Below, one piece after another: positions 11,910 through 22,125 of a stretch of DNA of 64,000 nucleotides. Under the pieces are notes generated by a model. The model was not told where the DNA came from. It ran no database searches and saw nothing but the letters and a program-made list of their open reading frames with translations. Position numbers and translations under genes: made by a program. The stretch's first letter is position 1. Each line of letters starts with the position of its first letter. Source of the stretch: Anastatus disparis (Eukaryota; Arthropoda; Insecta; Hymenoptera; Eupelmidae); the NCBI GenBank assembly GCA_017163975.1, contig JAFFSR010000249.1, forward strand, positions 1,366,501-1,430,500. Direction: 5' to 3'.

Positions 11910-12498
11910 TTATGAGCATTCACGATGTATATTATCAACATCAAATGGAAGAGGGGAGAGAAACGTCTTTGTTGGTGCACCGCGGATGTGTGGCCATGGA
12001 TTGGGGTCTTGGTTTTCTGGATTGTTTCGGAGCGCATTACCGGTCTTAGCTAAAGGTACTCGTGCTGTTGGTAAGGAAGCTCTGCGCGCAGGCGCAAATA
12101 TTCTTGGGGATATTGATGAAAATAATATGAGTTTTAAAGAATCTTTTAAGAATCACATGAACGAATCGGGAAAAAATCTTAAACGTAAAGCTGCAGATAA
12201 AATAAATAAAATGATGGAGAAATCGGGGTATAAAACATCAACACGCAAACGATATCGACAGTCTTCTCGTACTTCCACTGCGCGACGGATCGCTTCAAAA
12301 TCGAAAATAAAACGCTCCATAGTGACTAAAGTTAAACGTGCAAGTAAGAAGAAAAATAAAACAAACAAAAAAGAACGTAATATTAAAAAAAGAGTGAAAA
12401 TTAATAACAAGAAAATAAAAAAAGTTTATGTGATATATTTGATTAAAAATGTCTTTTTCACACAGTCACTCGGAAGCTTGTCTCAAGACAGAACTTGA
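11910..12498 (+). pseudogene. Polinton basic core/minor virion protein, frameshifted
   Basis: ATG at 11911 begins MSIHDVYYQHQMEEG. A frameshift near 11975 then moves the sequence into the frame open from 11986, with HGLGSWFSGLFRSALPVLAK (glycine- and hydrophobic-rich). A long Lys/Arg-rich tail follows (KRKAADKINKMMEKSGY, then many KK/RR pairs). Such a membrane-active N-terminus plus basic tail is typical of the small adenovirus pVI/pX-like proteins of Polintons. The tail runs to 12498, overlapping the start of the major capsid gene in another frame, which suggests the original stop was lost. Confidence 0.7.
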
Positions 12499-13772
12499 TA
12501 TTTTCTCGCTATCTCCTACATAGACAGCTATAGAATCAAGCAGATGGGTATTTTACAAACCCGTTTCGTCTTTGAGCGACAAGAGTCCGATCAAATTCTG
12601 TGTAAATTCACAAAACGAGGACTATTTAAATCTCGTGCATACCATGCTCAAAGTGAGTGTAAAATTGACACCGTACAAGAAGGAGACAGACGGCCTCGTA
12701 GCACCATTCAACAACTTTTCACATTCGCTATTCAACCAGGTTGATGTATACTTAAAAAATACCAATAATAAATTAGTTTCACCACCAAATAACGCATATC
12801 CTTACAGAGCATATCTCGAAACTCTCTTAAACTACGGACCAGCTACAAAACAATCGCATTTAACATCGGTTTCATGGGACAGCGATACCGCGGGTGAAAT
12901 ATATGAGCTTCCCGGATCAAACAAAAATACAGGCTTAAGAATAAGACAAAACTTTTTATCAAACAATAAGACCGTCGATTTAATAGGACATTTACACTGC
13001 GTCGTTTTTAACCAAGATCGATTTCTGCTTAATGGGGTTGAAATGCGTTTGAGACTAGTTCGCTCCAAAGATATTTTTTGTTTAATGGGTGCTTCGGATA
13101 ATAATTACGAAGTTCATATCACAGAGGCAACTTTACTTGTACGTCGTGTAAAAATAAGCCCGACCGTCATGATTGCTCATGCAAAAGCTCTGAGTTCAAC
13201 TACAGCCAAATATCCTCTTACGCGTGTAGAAGTAAAAACCTTTACTATGCACAGCGGAATAATGAGGGGATCTTTAGAAAATGTTATTCTCGGCCAGCTA
13301 CCGATAAGAATTATAATCGGGTTTGTTGATAACAAGGCCTTCAATGGAGACAAAAAGCTTAATCCGTTTAATTTTAAAAATTATTCGATAAACTTTTTGT
13401 CTCTTTACGTTGACGGACATCAAATACCTAGTAAACCCTTGCAACCACAGTTTGATGAAAAATCACCTCAATACATAGAGGCATATCATACATTATTCTC
13501 AGGCACAGGGATACATTTTATGAATGAGGGAAATGATATTGATAGACAGGATTACGCAATTGGATTTTGTCTTTTCGAATTCGATCTTACGCCAGATCTT
13601 TCAGCGCACTTTGCCGGTCACTGGAATCTTGTAAAAAAACGGTACAGTTAGAATAGAAGCAGGGTTCGATAAGGCGTTATTGAAAACCATAAATTGTGTT
13701 ATTTATGCAGAGTTTCATAACCTATTAGAAATAGACGCTGCCCGTCAAATCATTGTTGATTATAACTCGTAA
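12449..13772 (+). pseudogene. Polinton major capsid protein (double jelly-roll)
   Basis: ATG at 12449 starts a frame broken by TAG at 12521-12523. It then stays open to 13651 and includes AYPYRAYLETLLNYG, a signature of Polinton major capsid proteins (often annotated F54H12.2-like). Near 13637 an A run (about seven bases) causes a frameshift. The expected C-terminal block is readable one frame over and ends at 13770-13772. The total matches a full-length protein of about 440 residues. It forms the trimeric hexon-like capsomers. One stop plus one frameshift suggest inactivation, but most of the sequence is well preserved. Confidence 0.88.
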
Positions 13773-13898
13773 ACATCTTCCCCGTCCCCTCTACATTATC
13801 GCTTCAGGTAAATGAAAACACGACACAAAATAACTTTTCGAACTATCAGTCTGTTAGTACCCTTTTTACAGTCCAGTCGTAATCTCTTTGCCGGCATC

Positions 13899-14711
13899 AT
13901 GGATAAAATAGATTATATAATCGACATTCAATCATTTCCCGATAAAGACGGAGATTTTTTACCGAAAGAAATCGCTGTTCTCGGATTCAAATGTAATTTC
14001 GTCTCACACTGGATGATAAAACCGCCTTACAGCTGTTCAAAATTAACAAGAGGATTGTTAGCAACAAATAGCTACCTATCGTGCTTTCATCACGGGATCG
14101 CGTGGTTCGACGGTGAATCAAATCTAGAGGATGTATATAATGTACTACGTGAAGTCGCAAGGAACGCAGTACCTATTTTCGTGCGAGGCGCGCAAATCAA
14201 GAGTTACTCGAAACGAATTCTTTCTCGACAGATTATTAATCTAGAAGAATACAACTGTCCCTCCTTCAAAAATTTACCACGAACAAGCAATCATTATTTT
14301 TTGTATCACGGTATAAAAGGAGAAAATTTTAGCTGTGCTTTGACTCATGTATACAAGTTAAAAGCTTGGCTCTTGAAAACAATTTATATACCGATACAAG
14401 AAGAAGAATCAACAGACGAGCCCGACAGTCAAGAAAAAAATAAAATCAACAATATTCATAATAAAATTAAAGAATCAGATCTAGATAACGAATCACCACA
14501 GACAACCGACTGCTCTACCCCCACTACTGTCATTGAAAATTTAAGCACCAGTGAAAACGATATTACAGAAGAAAATATCTACGATAATATCAGTGATGAA
14601 CTCGTTGCAAGTGCTGAAAGGTCTCAAAAAGATTCCTGCCAAGACAGTGGGTGTGTTTCATGCAGACAAGATTCCTCTATTCTGGAAAAAATCGTGTGCC
14701 CTTGTAGTTAA
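13899..14711 (+). CDS. Uncharacterised Polinton protein upstream of the protease
   Basis: I prefer the ATG at 13899 (MDKIDYIIDIQSFPDKDG) to the earlier one at 13812, because the conserved-looking DIQSF motif is then N-terminal. The frame continues with FVSHWMIKPPYSC and a central HHGIAWFDGESN. It ends in an acidic, low-complexity tail (about residues 170-240) that runs into the protease gene in another frame. Insect Polintons often have a protein of this kind next to the adenain-type protease. I know of no assigned function. The frame is intact over about 270 codons, but the end overlapping the protease (14596-14711) is probably read-through of non-native sequence. Confidence 0.6.
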   Translation: MDKIDYIIDIQSFPDKDGDFLPKEIAVLGFKCNFVSHWMIKPPYSCSKLTRGLLATNSYLSCFHHGIAWFDGESNLEDVYNVLREVARNAVPIFVRGAQIKSYSKRILSRQIINLEEYNCPSFKNLPRTSNHYFLYHGIKGENFSCALTHVYKLKAWLLKTIYIPIQEEESTDEPDSQEKNKINNIHNKIKESDLDNESPQTTDCSTPTTVIENLSTSENDITEENIYDNISDELVASAERSQKDSCQDSGCVSCRQDSSILEKIVCPCS

Positions 14712-15111
14712 TCTCGATGAAAGCTCAAAACCAGGGTCTCATTGGGTTACAATTTACGTCGATTCCAATGGACAGGGGACTTACTTTGACAGCTATGGAT
14801 TACCCCCAACCGTACCAGATCACATCGATCGCCTTAGAAGAAACTGCCGGGTGTACGAGTGGAACATACAACAACTGCAGAACCTCAATTCTGATGTGTG
14901 TGGGCAGTATTGTGTCGATTTTTTGTTTTATATGTCTCATAATTATTCTCTTAACATGTTTTGTACGTTATTTTCAACCGATACAAAGGATAATGATAGA
15001 TTAAGCGTTATATTATTTAACCAAATCATGAATGTAAAAAAAACAAAAAAAAAGAAAGAAATTATATGTGCCCAGTGCAATCAAGTGACTAAAGCAAAAA
15101 ATATTATGTAA
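14596..15111 (+). CDS. Adenain-type cysteine protease of the Polinton
   Basis: A C5-like virion-maturation protease. I start it at ATG 14596 (MNSLQVLKGLKKIPAKTVGV) rather than the in-frame ATG at 14551, because this matches a leader followed by the VFHADKIP block. Catalytic elements are visible: His in SHWVTIYVD, the Asp/Glu position in TYFDSYG, Gln in NIQQLQ, and Cys in SDVCGQYCVDFLFY. The lysine-rich C-terminus (KKTKKKKEI) ends at 15111. It is intact over about 171 codons. It would cleave capsid and core precursors. Together with ATPase, integrase and capsids it defines the element as a Polinton. Confidence 0.85.
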   Translation: MNSLQVLKGLKKIPAKTVGVFHADKIPLFWKKSCALVVNLDESSKPGSHWVTIYVDSNGQGTYFDSYGLPPTVPDHIDRLRRNCRVYEWNIQQLQNLNSDVCGQYCVDFLFYMSHNYSLNMFCTLFSTDTKDNDRLSVILFNQIMNVKKTKKKKEIICAQCNQVTKAKNIM

Positions 15112-15204
15112 TGAGTATATGTGTGTATATATGTGTATGTGAATAACTTCCAATATTTTTTTACTTTGTTAACATACTTAGTTGTTATCAAGACACCATT
15201 AAAG

Positions 15205-15351
15205 ATGGGTCAGACACCGAGCTCGGGCAACGCTGGCGATCGCACTCCTCTAATAGGAAAAAATGACAGTAAAAAGGCAGAAAATCAAATAAAAGACACA
15301 ATGAAAACAGTATTCACAAAAAATTTCGACAAACACATACTCTATCCCTGA
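15205..15351 (+). CDS. 48-residue ORF with myristoylation-type N-terminus
   Basis: ATG at 15205 opens MGQTPSSGNAGDRTPLIG. Gly2 with Ser/Thr and small residues following is the consensus for N-myristoylation. The remaining residues are lysine-rich, and the frame stops at 15349-15351. An upstream in-frame ATG at 15121 would add a hydrophobic leader, but I think that is 5' untranslated sequence. It is the last gene before the right TIR. Function unknown: a membrane-anchoring virion protein is an inference only. It may be a truncated relic of a longer ORF. Confidence 0.4.
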   Translation: MGQTPSSGNAGDRTPLIGKNDSKKAENQIKDTMKTVFTKNFDKHILYP

Positions 15352-15381
15352 AAGAAATGGGTACAAAAAATTTTGACCTTA

Positions 15382-15520
15382 AATATATGGTCAATGTCCC
15401 AATTGCTACTAACGAACCTATTACTAGCCGCTCATTGTTAAAATTTTTTTTTCGTATCTAAATAACATTGAGCGGTTAGTAATAGGTTCGTGAGTAGCGA
15501 TTGGGACATTGACCATATAT
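15382..15520. repeat. 139-bp near-perfect hairpin
   Basis: Arms of about 57 bp (15382-15438 and 15463-15520) read atatatggtcaatgtccc inward from both ends, with a loop of about 24 bp. It lies between the last Polinton ORF and the right TIR. It could be a tiny palindromic MITE or a 3'-end structure. Its layout resembles the hairpin at 30352-30503 but the sequence differs. Confidence 0.9.
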
Positions 15521-15867
15521 ATAAATAAAAAATACATGTAAGACTTGCAAAGTCGTATTACTCCAAAACTTATATACTTGTATCGTCGTTGTAATAATTT
15601 TATAAAAAATAAACGTATACAATATATCTCTATTTATTTCTATACCCTTCCATCTTTTAATCTCTAAAGTTAATATTTCATTCTTATGATAAAAAAATTT
15701 TTTTCTTTAATTTTTACTAATTTTTAGATATAATTTTTTATTAATTTATTATCATTGATATATATTTATTTATTATTAACATTTATTATTTTTCATTAAC
15801 ATTTATTATTTTAATTTATTGATATATTTTTATATTCTATTTTACAAAATATTTTCTTATTAAATTC

Positions 15868-16505
15868 TTTTTTCGATTATCAAGGAGCGAGATAAGGGAC
15901 GTCGCGTTATATAGGGCCTCAGACGACCGATCCGGCAAACACGTACCCCCAAAGCCTCGATCCGGCAAACAGGTAGGACGTCCCAAGTTTTGGAGTACGT
16001 ACGCACAAGTGTAGCGTTCGCTCTAACAAGGGCCATGAGCCATTCTATTTCTGGCGTTACTATTACCCCTACCACTCGTACATCTCCATTCGTTCTAGTA
16101 CACTTTCTTATACGTTGATACTAGCTGGTTACACAGACGCATACACACACAGTTGTAAAGCTGATATATATATCACTTGTACAATGTAGTGTTGATTTTC
16201 TATTTCATTTTCTTTTTCTCTTTTACGTTTTTCCACTTACTCGTAAAATATCACTCTTTGAATTCGTAAATATAAAAATATATAAATACAGGAAAATATT
16301 TAAAATCGGTAAATATAAAGAATAAAAATATACAAACACTAAAAATATACAAATCGGTAAAATATCAAAAATATTAAAAACAGAAAAAACTTAAAATATT
16401 TTAAAATCATCCCAAGTGACAAAATAAGAAAACATAAAAACTCTCAAAAAATACCGATATCTTCCTTGTTATTTCTTAAAAAAAAAAATTCAATTCTACT
16501 AATTT
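15868..16505 (-). repeat. Polinton right terminal inverted repeat
   Basis: Reverse complement of 466-1110 with scattered differences. The inner GC-richer block carries cctcagacgaccgatccggc at 15917 and a second partial ccgatccggc-type copy at about 15957. The outer part is AT-rich and matches the left arm up to about taaaaaatta on both sides. The stretch 15521-15867 is AT-rich without a gene. Confidence 0.85.
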
Positions 16506-16770
16506 TTTAATATAATTTTTCAATAATTTACTGTCATTGATTTTAATATTCATCATTTTTCATTAACATTTATTATTATTTTATGATTATTTATTATTAA
16601 AATTTTACATTTTACAAAATCATTTTTTACTAAATTCTATTTTCCGAGATAAGACCCGAGCGATAAGAGACGCCGCGCCTCAGACGACCGATCCGGCGAA
16701 CAAGTACCCATAGACGGTATACACGTACTCCTAGACGGCATACGAATACCCCAAGTGTGACGTCATATGT
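16498..16770 (-). repeat. Partial second copy of the Polinton right end, direct orientation
   Basis: The order tactaattttt, AT-rich spacer, ttacaaaat, then cctcagacgaccgatccggc recurs here after its first occurrence at 15716-15990, about 780 bp away. The inner part (ccgagataagacccgagcg) matches the complement of the left TIR better than the first copy does. It may be a tandem duplication of the terminus or the remains of a second element. Confidence 0.75.
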
Positions 16771-17717
16771 GTCTGCAATACGGATCCCCCTTCTACTGTC
16801 TCCGTCTCCGTCTCTACGTAACTACAGTACTACTTATATATATATATATGGGACATTTCACGCCAACTGATAGAGCAAAAAAATAAAAATCGTTGAAACT
16901 CTAAGAATTTATTCTTCTTGTTACCCAAAATATGTAAAAAAATTTTCAAGGATCTAGATTGAAAGGATCAAGAGTTACAGGACCTTGAAACTTGAAAATT
17001 TTTCAAAATTTTTGGAAAAGTCCTAACTTTATCATTTTTTTTCTGAAAATCCTGATGTTTTAGAAAAAAATGCATAATAACACTTCTTGTTGTAAATGAA
17101 GAATAGAGTTAGCAGGATTTTTTACAGACCTGAATCTCGCAGTTTTCTGATTGGCTCTTATATGTATAACATGGTTATTGAAATTATTTAATGTTCGCCA
17201 CTGCCTAAATTGGCTTTCGATGGCTTATTTTTTTTCTATTTTTTATTAACTTTAAAATAAATTTTGGTTCGTGTAAGCAAAAGTCACCAATAAGGAGTTA
17301 TCACAGTTTTAAATATACATTTTCATGTAAAATTTATTTTTCTTATTGAAAATAGCCTGTCACATACTAAACATGATCATCTGGTTTTAATACTCAAAAA
17401 CTATTGAAATAAGTTTAAAAATCATTTAGTAAAATGTCATTTATCAATTATAAGCCTAATTATTAATTAAATAACACTCGTTATTATTATAATTACAATT
17501 AATTTTAAAGAAAAATAAGAGTTATCCCAAAATTAAATAATTATTTTTCAATAAGAATTTACTTATTTCAAAGAATTGATTCATCAATAAAAAAGAATAA
17601 TTAAATAATCACTATTTTCCTTGCCTTAACTTTCTATAAAAAGTATCAGTAAAATGGAAAATGATGATTTTGAAACATACGCTTAAAAGAAATGATAGAG
17701 GCTTTTATTACAATGAA

Positions 17718-18425
17718 TTACATTAAATGAGCTGTTATAATTAGAATACTGATTTTTAGATTAGCATCAATAATTTCTCTAATACAAGGTACATCTTGAG
17801 TAATGTTCATAGGTGCTACACGAGCAAAATGAAAAGTTTTCAAGGTTATTGAAGTGCCAGGTCCTCTAATACTTTGTGCAGCTAAAGCACCAACTGCAGT
17901 GACTGGTTCAATTTTTGCTTTCATATATTTTTTCTTGCTTGTATGAATAAATTCAAGAAGTTGTGACACAGTTAAACGTATAATATACCTGTAAACTGGG
18001 ACATCTGGTTTAATAGGTTGTCTAATCCTAGCAATTATAATTGCAACTGTTTTCAAAAATTGAGCTGATTCTTGCTTAAATTCTTAACTTACACAAGAAT
18101 ATTTGTCTGACATCATAAGTTCAGGGGTTACTTTAATAATACTAGGGCTGTCTAATGGATTTTCAATTTTATACGTTGATGTAGATTTAATGTATCATCA
18201 AGAACTCTTTTATAATCAATAAGACAGTCTTTGCCTTCGATATACGTTGGATCCATAGAATCTACACGATAAAGAATTTAAACAATATCAACAAAAAAAT
18301 TTTCAACTGTCATATCATAATGTAAACTAAGATCTTGTAAACTCTTACCATTCTTTTTTGCGTGTATCCAGTTTCAGCAATTTTAACAGCTGTATCTACA
18401 GCTGTTCATGGATCAAAATCCATTT
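17718..18425 (-). pseudogene. POLR3A: RNA polymerase III largest-subunit (RPC1) fragment
   Basis: Reading the minus strand from about 18425, the frame gives VDTAVKIAETGYTQKRMV, shifts frame, continues with DLSLHYDMTVENFFVDIV, meets TAA, then GKDCLIDYKRVLDD. After further damage there is a clear stretch (18056-17718) with TAVGALAAQSI and TLKTFHFARVAPMNIT. That is the bridge-helix/trigger-loop region of RNA polymerase III subunit 1. The alternatives Pol I and Pol II are less likely, because the MNIT-x-x-VPxIxEII segment is Pol III-like. About 230 codons of a protein of roughly 1,380 are represented. At least two stops and one frameshift make it a pseudogene. It lies exactly in the loop of the foldback element. 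Confidence 0.88.
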
Positions 18426-18567
18426 TTCTTTCTCCGTCCAATGAATATAATTTGAACTATATTTCTATTAATTGTTCTTCATAATATTCTGAAAAAAAAA
18501 ACAATTTATAAAACTAAGAGAATTTTCTGGTAATTAACACCTTATTTACTTTTTATATGTAACGGTC

Positions 18568-18766
18568 TTAAGGGCATACCAAAACTCCTCCTTCTAACAA
18601 TATTTCCAATTCAAGTCTATCAATGAACGGTGCGTTTAATCTAGTTTTTCGCTACAGTAAAAAAATTTATGAGATTAAACTTAAGTGCGGATAACTCAAA
18701 AGATCCATTAAAATACTATGCATAAAAAGTTATAAACTAACATTCAATATATAGTATTTTGAGTTA
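18568..18766 (+). mobile_element. 5' half of TTAA-type MITE (family 1, copy C)
   Basis: Begins with TTAA then gggcatacc and follows copies at 24245 and 62678 through the phrases tatcaatgaacggt, gtgcgga and atatagtattttgag. It breaks off at about 18766, where the other copies continue for another 200 bp. It lies inside the foldback loop next to the POLR3A fragment. Confidence 0.8.
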
Positions 18767-19739
18767 AAGAATACTTCTATCGGTTAAATAAAAATAAAAA
18801 TATATATTTAAATAAATAAATAAAGATGAGTAGTCAGAAAGCTTTTGTTTATAATCATCCCCAAAAAATTCATTTAGTGTGTGTTCCAAAATTCTATCAT
18901 CATTTTCTATTGAGCAGATACTTTTTCTAGAAAGTTAAGGTAAGGAAAATAGTAATTATTTAATTATTCTTTTTTATTGATGAATCAATTCTTTGAAATA
19001 AGTCAATTTTTATTGAAAAATAATTATTTGCTTTTGGAATAATTCAGAGTTTAATTTTCCTTTGAAATTAATTGTAATTATAATAATAACGAGTGTTGTT
19101 TAATTAATAATTAGGCTTATAATTGATAAATGACATTTTACTAAATGATTTTTAAACTTATTTCAATAGTTTTTGAGTATTAAAACCAGATGATCATGTT
19201 TAGTATGTGACAGGCTATTTTCAATAAGAAAAATAAATTTTACATGAAAATGTATATTTAAAACTGTGATAACTCCTTATTGGTGACTTTTGCTTACACG
19301 AACCAAAATTTATTTTAAAGTTAATAAAAAATAGAAAAAAATAAGCCTTCGAAAGCCAATTTTGGCAGTGGCAAACATTAAATAATTTCAATAACCATGT
19401 TTTACATATAAGAGCCAATCAGAAAACTGCGAGATTCAGGTCTGTAAAAAATCCTGCTAACTCTCTTCTTCATTTACAACAAGAAGTGTTATTATGCATT
19501 TTTCTCTAAAACATCAGGATTTTCAGAAAAAAAATGATAAAGTTGGGACTTTTCCAAAAATTTTGAAAAATTTTCAAGTTTCAAGGTCCTGTAACTCTTG
19601 ATCCTTTCAATCTAAATCCTTGAAAATTTTTTTACATATTTTGGGTAACAAAAAGAATAAATTCTTAGAGTTTCAACGATTTTTATTTTTTTGCTCTATC
19701 AGTTGGCGTGAAATATCCCATATATATTATTTCATATCA

Positions 19740-20303
19740 AATTGAAGAATTAATTATATCTTTTGCATTATTGCCACATACATGTATACACATATACATA
19801 TCCATACATATACACACATTTACAAATATCCATACACATACGCTTACTCTTATATATATACGCACATACACAATATCCGTCACCCCGTCTCCGTTTCCGT
19901 CACCGTCTTTTCGTATCCGTCTCTGTATCTCCGTCTTTGTTTTTCCGTATCTGTCTCTTAATACCCGTTTTTTTTCTCCGTTTCTCCGTTTCCGTCTCTC
20001 AGTAATTACATTAATACTTATATATATTATTATATTAAAGTGAAGAATCAGGACTTCTTTTTTTCTTACGTAAATATCTTTTGCATTATTATCACATACA
20101 TACACGTACATGCACACACATACACACATACCAATACACATGAACACATAAACACATACATACATACACAGTGTCCGTCACCACAGCTCCGTCTCCGTCA
20201 TCGTCTTTCCGTCTCCGTCTGTCCATATCCATCTCTCCGTCTCTGTCTCCGTTTCTCCATCTCCGTCCCCGTTACTTTGTCTCCGTTTCTCTGTAATTAT
20301 AAT

Positions 20304-20355
<52 letters not shown>

Positions 20356-20629
20356 TATATTTATTATATTAAAGTAAAGAATTAAGACTTCTTTTTTTCA
20401 TAAGTGAATATCTTTTGCATCATTGTCACATACATACACGTACATGCACACACACACACACACACACATATACACATACACACATACCAATACACATATC
20501 CATACACATACATGCATACACAGTATCCGTCACCACGGCTCCGTCTCCGTCATCGTCTTTCTGTCTCTGTCTCCGTTTCTCCATCTCCGTCCCCGATTTA
20601 TTGTCTCCGTTTCCGTTTCTCTGTAATTA

Positions 20630-20680
<51 letters not shown>

Positions 20681-20944
20681 TATATTTATTATATTAAAGT
20701 AAAGAATTAAGACTTTTTTTTTCATAAGTGAATATCTTTTGCATCATTTTCACATACATACACATACATATGTACACCTTTAACATACACATACACATAT
20801 ATATATACACAAATGCACAATATTCTTCTCTCCGTCTCCGTTTCTCTGACTCCGTCTCTCCACAATTACAATTATATAAAAGTAAAGAATCAAAACTTTT
20901 TTCTTCCAAGAATATCTATTGCATAATTCTCACTTATATCTATA

Positions 20945-21000
<56 letters not shown>
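19740..21000 (+). repeat. Complex satellite, ~331-bp period, of microsatellite blocks
   Basis: Four to five units start near 19755, 20077, 20407, 20738 and 20908 with the phrase aatatcttttgcatyatt. Each then has a CA-rich block, a block of cCGTctc hexamers, a (TA)n tract and tattaaagtaaagaat. The last units are shortened. It starts directly at the right end of the foldback element, and no coding is supported. Confidence 0.9.
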
Positions 21001-21001
<1 letters not shown>

Positions 21002-21045
21002 TAGGGGGGGTACCCCCCTGCTCGCTCCGCTCACCAACCCCCTAT
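21001..21045. other. G/C palindromic patch next to (TA)n
   Basis: The string taggggggggtacccccct is a short palindrome followed by gctcgctccgctc, a GC-rich island in AT-rich DNA. It resembles the terminus of some repeat family. I see no partner end in the window. The rest up to 21424 is AT-rich and without a gene. Confidence 0.4.
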
Positions 21046-21424
21046 TTTTTATTGAAGTTACATTATCTTTTTTCTTTATTTTTATTAACTGTAAAAAATA
21101 CAATTATTAAAATATATTAAGTTATTCTGAAAAATATAATTTAATATTTATTACAAACCTATTTTTGTTTTCCTTATTTATATGATGTTGAATAATAAAA
21201 GTTTTTACTGTTTATATAAAACCAATTTTCACAAATAATAATATCTTATGAATGTCCATAGTATTCATAATTTGTGTTTTCACCTAAATTATTAAATATA
21301 TAAAGTTTATATTGTAACTATATTTCTATATTTTCCACACCACCTAGTATATAAATACCGAGGTATATATGTAGGCGCGTTTTTTTTTTAGTGGTTTTCT
21401 AACCACACAAAATTTTTGTTTTAC

Positions 21425-21609
21425 CTGCCCATATAGCATCTTCAGGCACAACAATAAAATGTCTTTGAATCATGTTTGGCTTCAAAGGAACGTTGGTAAA
21501 GGTGAGATTTGGAAAAAGAGCTTTAGGAATTATCATAGATTGCACTACCATGATTGGTATTTTGAATATATGTCCTTTGCCCACATTTGTTATGTCATAA
21601 GCTCGAATA
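21425..21609 (-). CDS. TPP2: Single exon of tripeptidyl-peptidase 2
   Basis: On the minus strand a 185-bp open segment is preceded by an intron 3' end (ttatttccttatag) and followed by a donor (GCAG|gtaaaa). It encodes YDITNVGKGHIFKIPIMVV, later NLTFTNVPLKPNMIQRHFI and VVPEDAIWA. The spacing and motifs match the part of the tripeptidyl-peptidase 2 beta-sandwich region with PIxV, FTxVxxKP and RHFIxVPExAxWA. TPP2 is a giant cytosolic subtilisin-type exopeptidase of about 1,250 residues, so this is only about 5% of it. No neighbouring exon is visible in the surrounding kilobases. It could be one exon of a gene with very large introns, or an orphan captured exon. The frame and splice signals are undamaged. 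Confidence 0.75.
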
Positions 21610-21651
21610 CTATAAGGAAATAATTACGATCAGCTTTCGATGTTATTTTTA

Positions 21652-22125
21652 CACAGACCGCTCACACGAACATAGATTGTCTTTCAATGTATTACGGCCG
21701 TTTTTCAATGATGTTACACGTTACACGTTACATGTTACTTGTTACACGTTTTAAAATTTTATTGTCCGATATCTACTGTATATGTCACGTTATTGGGAAA
21801 TATGACACCACATATATAGCTAACAAAAATGGCGGTTATAAAACCTAAGTAACATAGAGTCTTATATAGACACAAAACATTTTCACTATTTTAAATAGTA
21901 ATGAATACCATAACTGTGCACAGTTGATAAAAATAAATAAGTATATATACAACTAATAATTTTTATAGAAGTTTATAATCATACAAGTTGTATTTAAAAA
22001 ATTATATACTATGAAATAAAAATGTAGGTTGAGTACTATCAGCTGCGGATCATGTTTACACAGACCGCTCACACGAACATAGATTCTCCTTCAATGTATT
22101 ACGGCCGTTCTTCAACGATTGTTAG
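21652..22125 (+). repeat. Direct repeats ~75 bp, 408 bp apart
   Basis: The phrase cacagaccgctcacacgaac and the following catagatt, caatgtattacggccgtt occur at 21653-21715 and again at 22061-22120 with few changes. Between them lie short ttacacgtt repeats (21715-21750) and an atggcggttat patch. This could be a segmental duplication or the LTR-like ends of a short insertion. From 22140 to 22920 the sequence is AT-rich with a purine-rich zone (22540-22880), and no gene is seen. Confidence 0.75.

Larger units (their letters stand above)
466..16505 (+). mobile_element. Polinton/Maverick transposon, defective, nested insertions
   Basis: A self-synthesising, virus-like DNA transposon. It is bounded by long inverted repeats (about 466-1110 and 15868-16505) that share several hundred alignable bases. 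All recognisable genes lie on the plus strand: packaging ATPase, DDE integrase, minor and major capsid, and adenain-type protease. Removing the 3.0-kb, 1.3-kb and 0.44-kb insertions leaves roughly 11.3 kb, short for this family. No protein-primed DNA polymerase B is visible, so it appears internally deleted. Frameshifts and stops in ATPase, integrase, capsid and core genes show it is inactive. The exact ends are uncertain: I could not find a clean 6-bp target duplication, and a second partial repeat unit follows the right end. Confidence 0.9.
16845..19725. mobile_element. Foldback element with ~805-bp arms and a captured gene fragment
   Basis: Left arm 16845-17648 and right arm 18917-19725 are reverse complements along their full length; both begin atatgggayatttcacgcc and end with ccttaactttcta at the loop. 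The loop of about 1.27 kb carries a decayed piece of the POLR3A gene and half of a TTAA-type MITE. The flanks are TA-rich, so a TA duplication cannot be told from chance. No transposase is visible, so mobilisation would have been in trans. Confidence 0.9.

Noticed and set aside
12832..13068. Minus-strand ORF inside the major capsid gene
   Set aside because: Antisense shadow of a well-supported coding frame.
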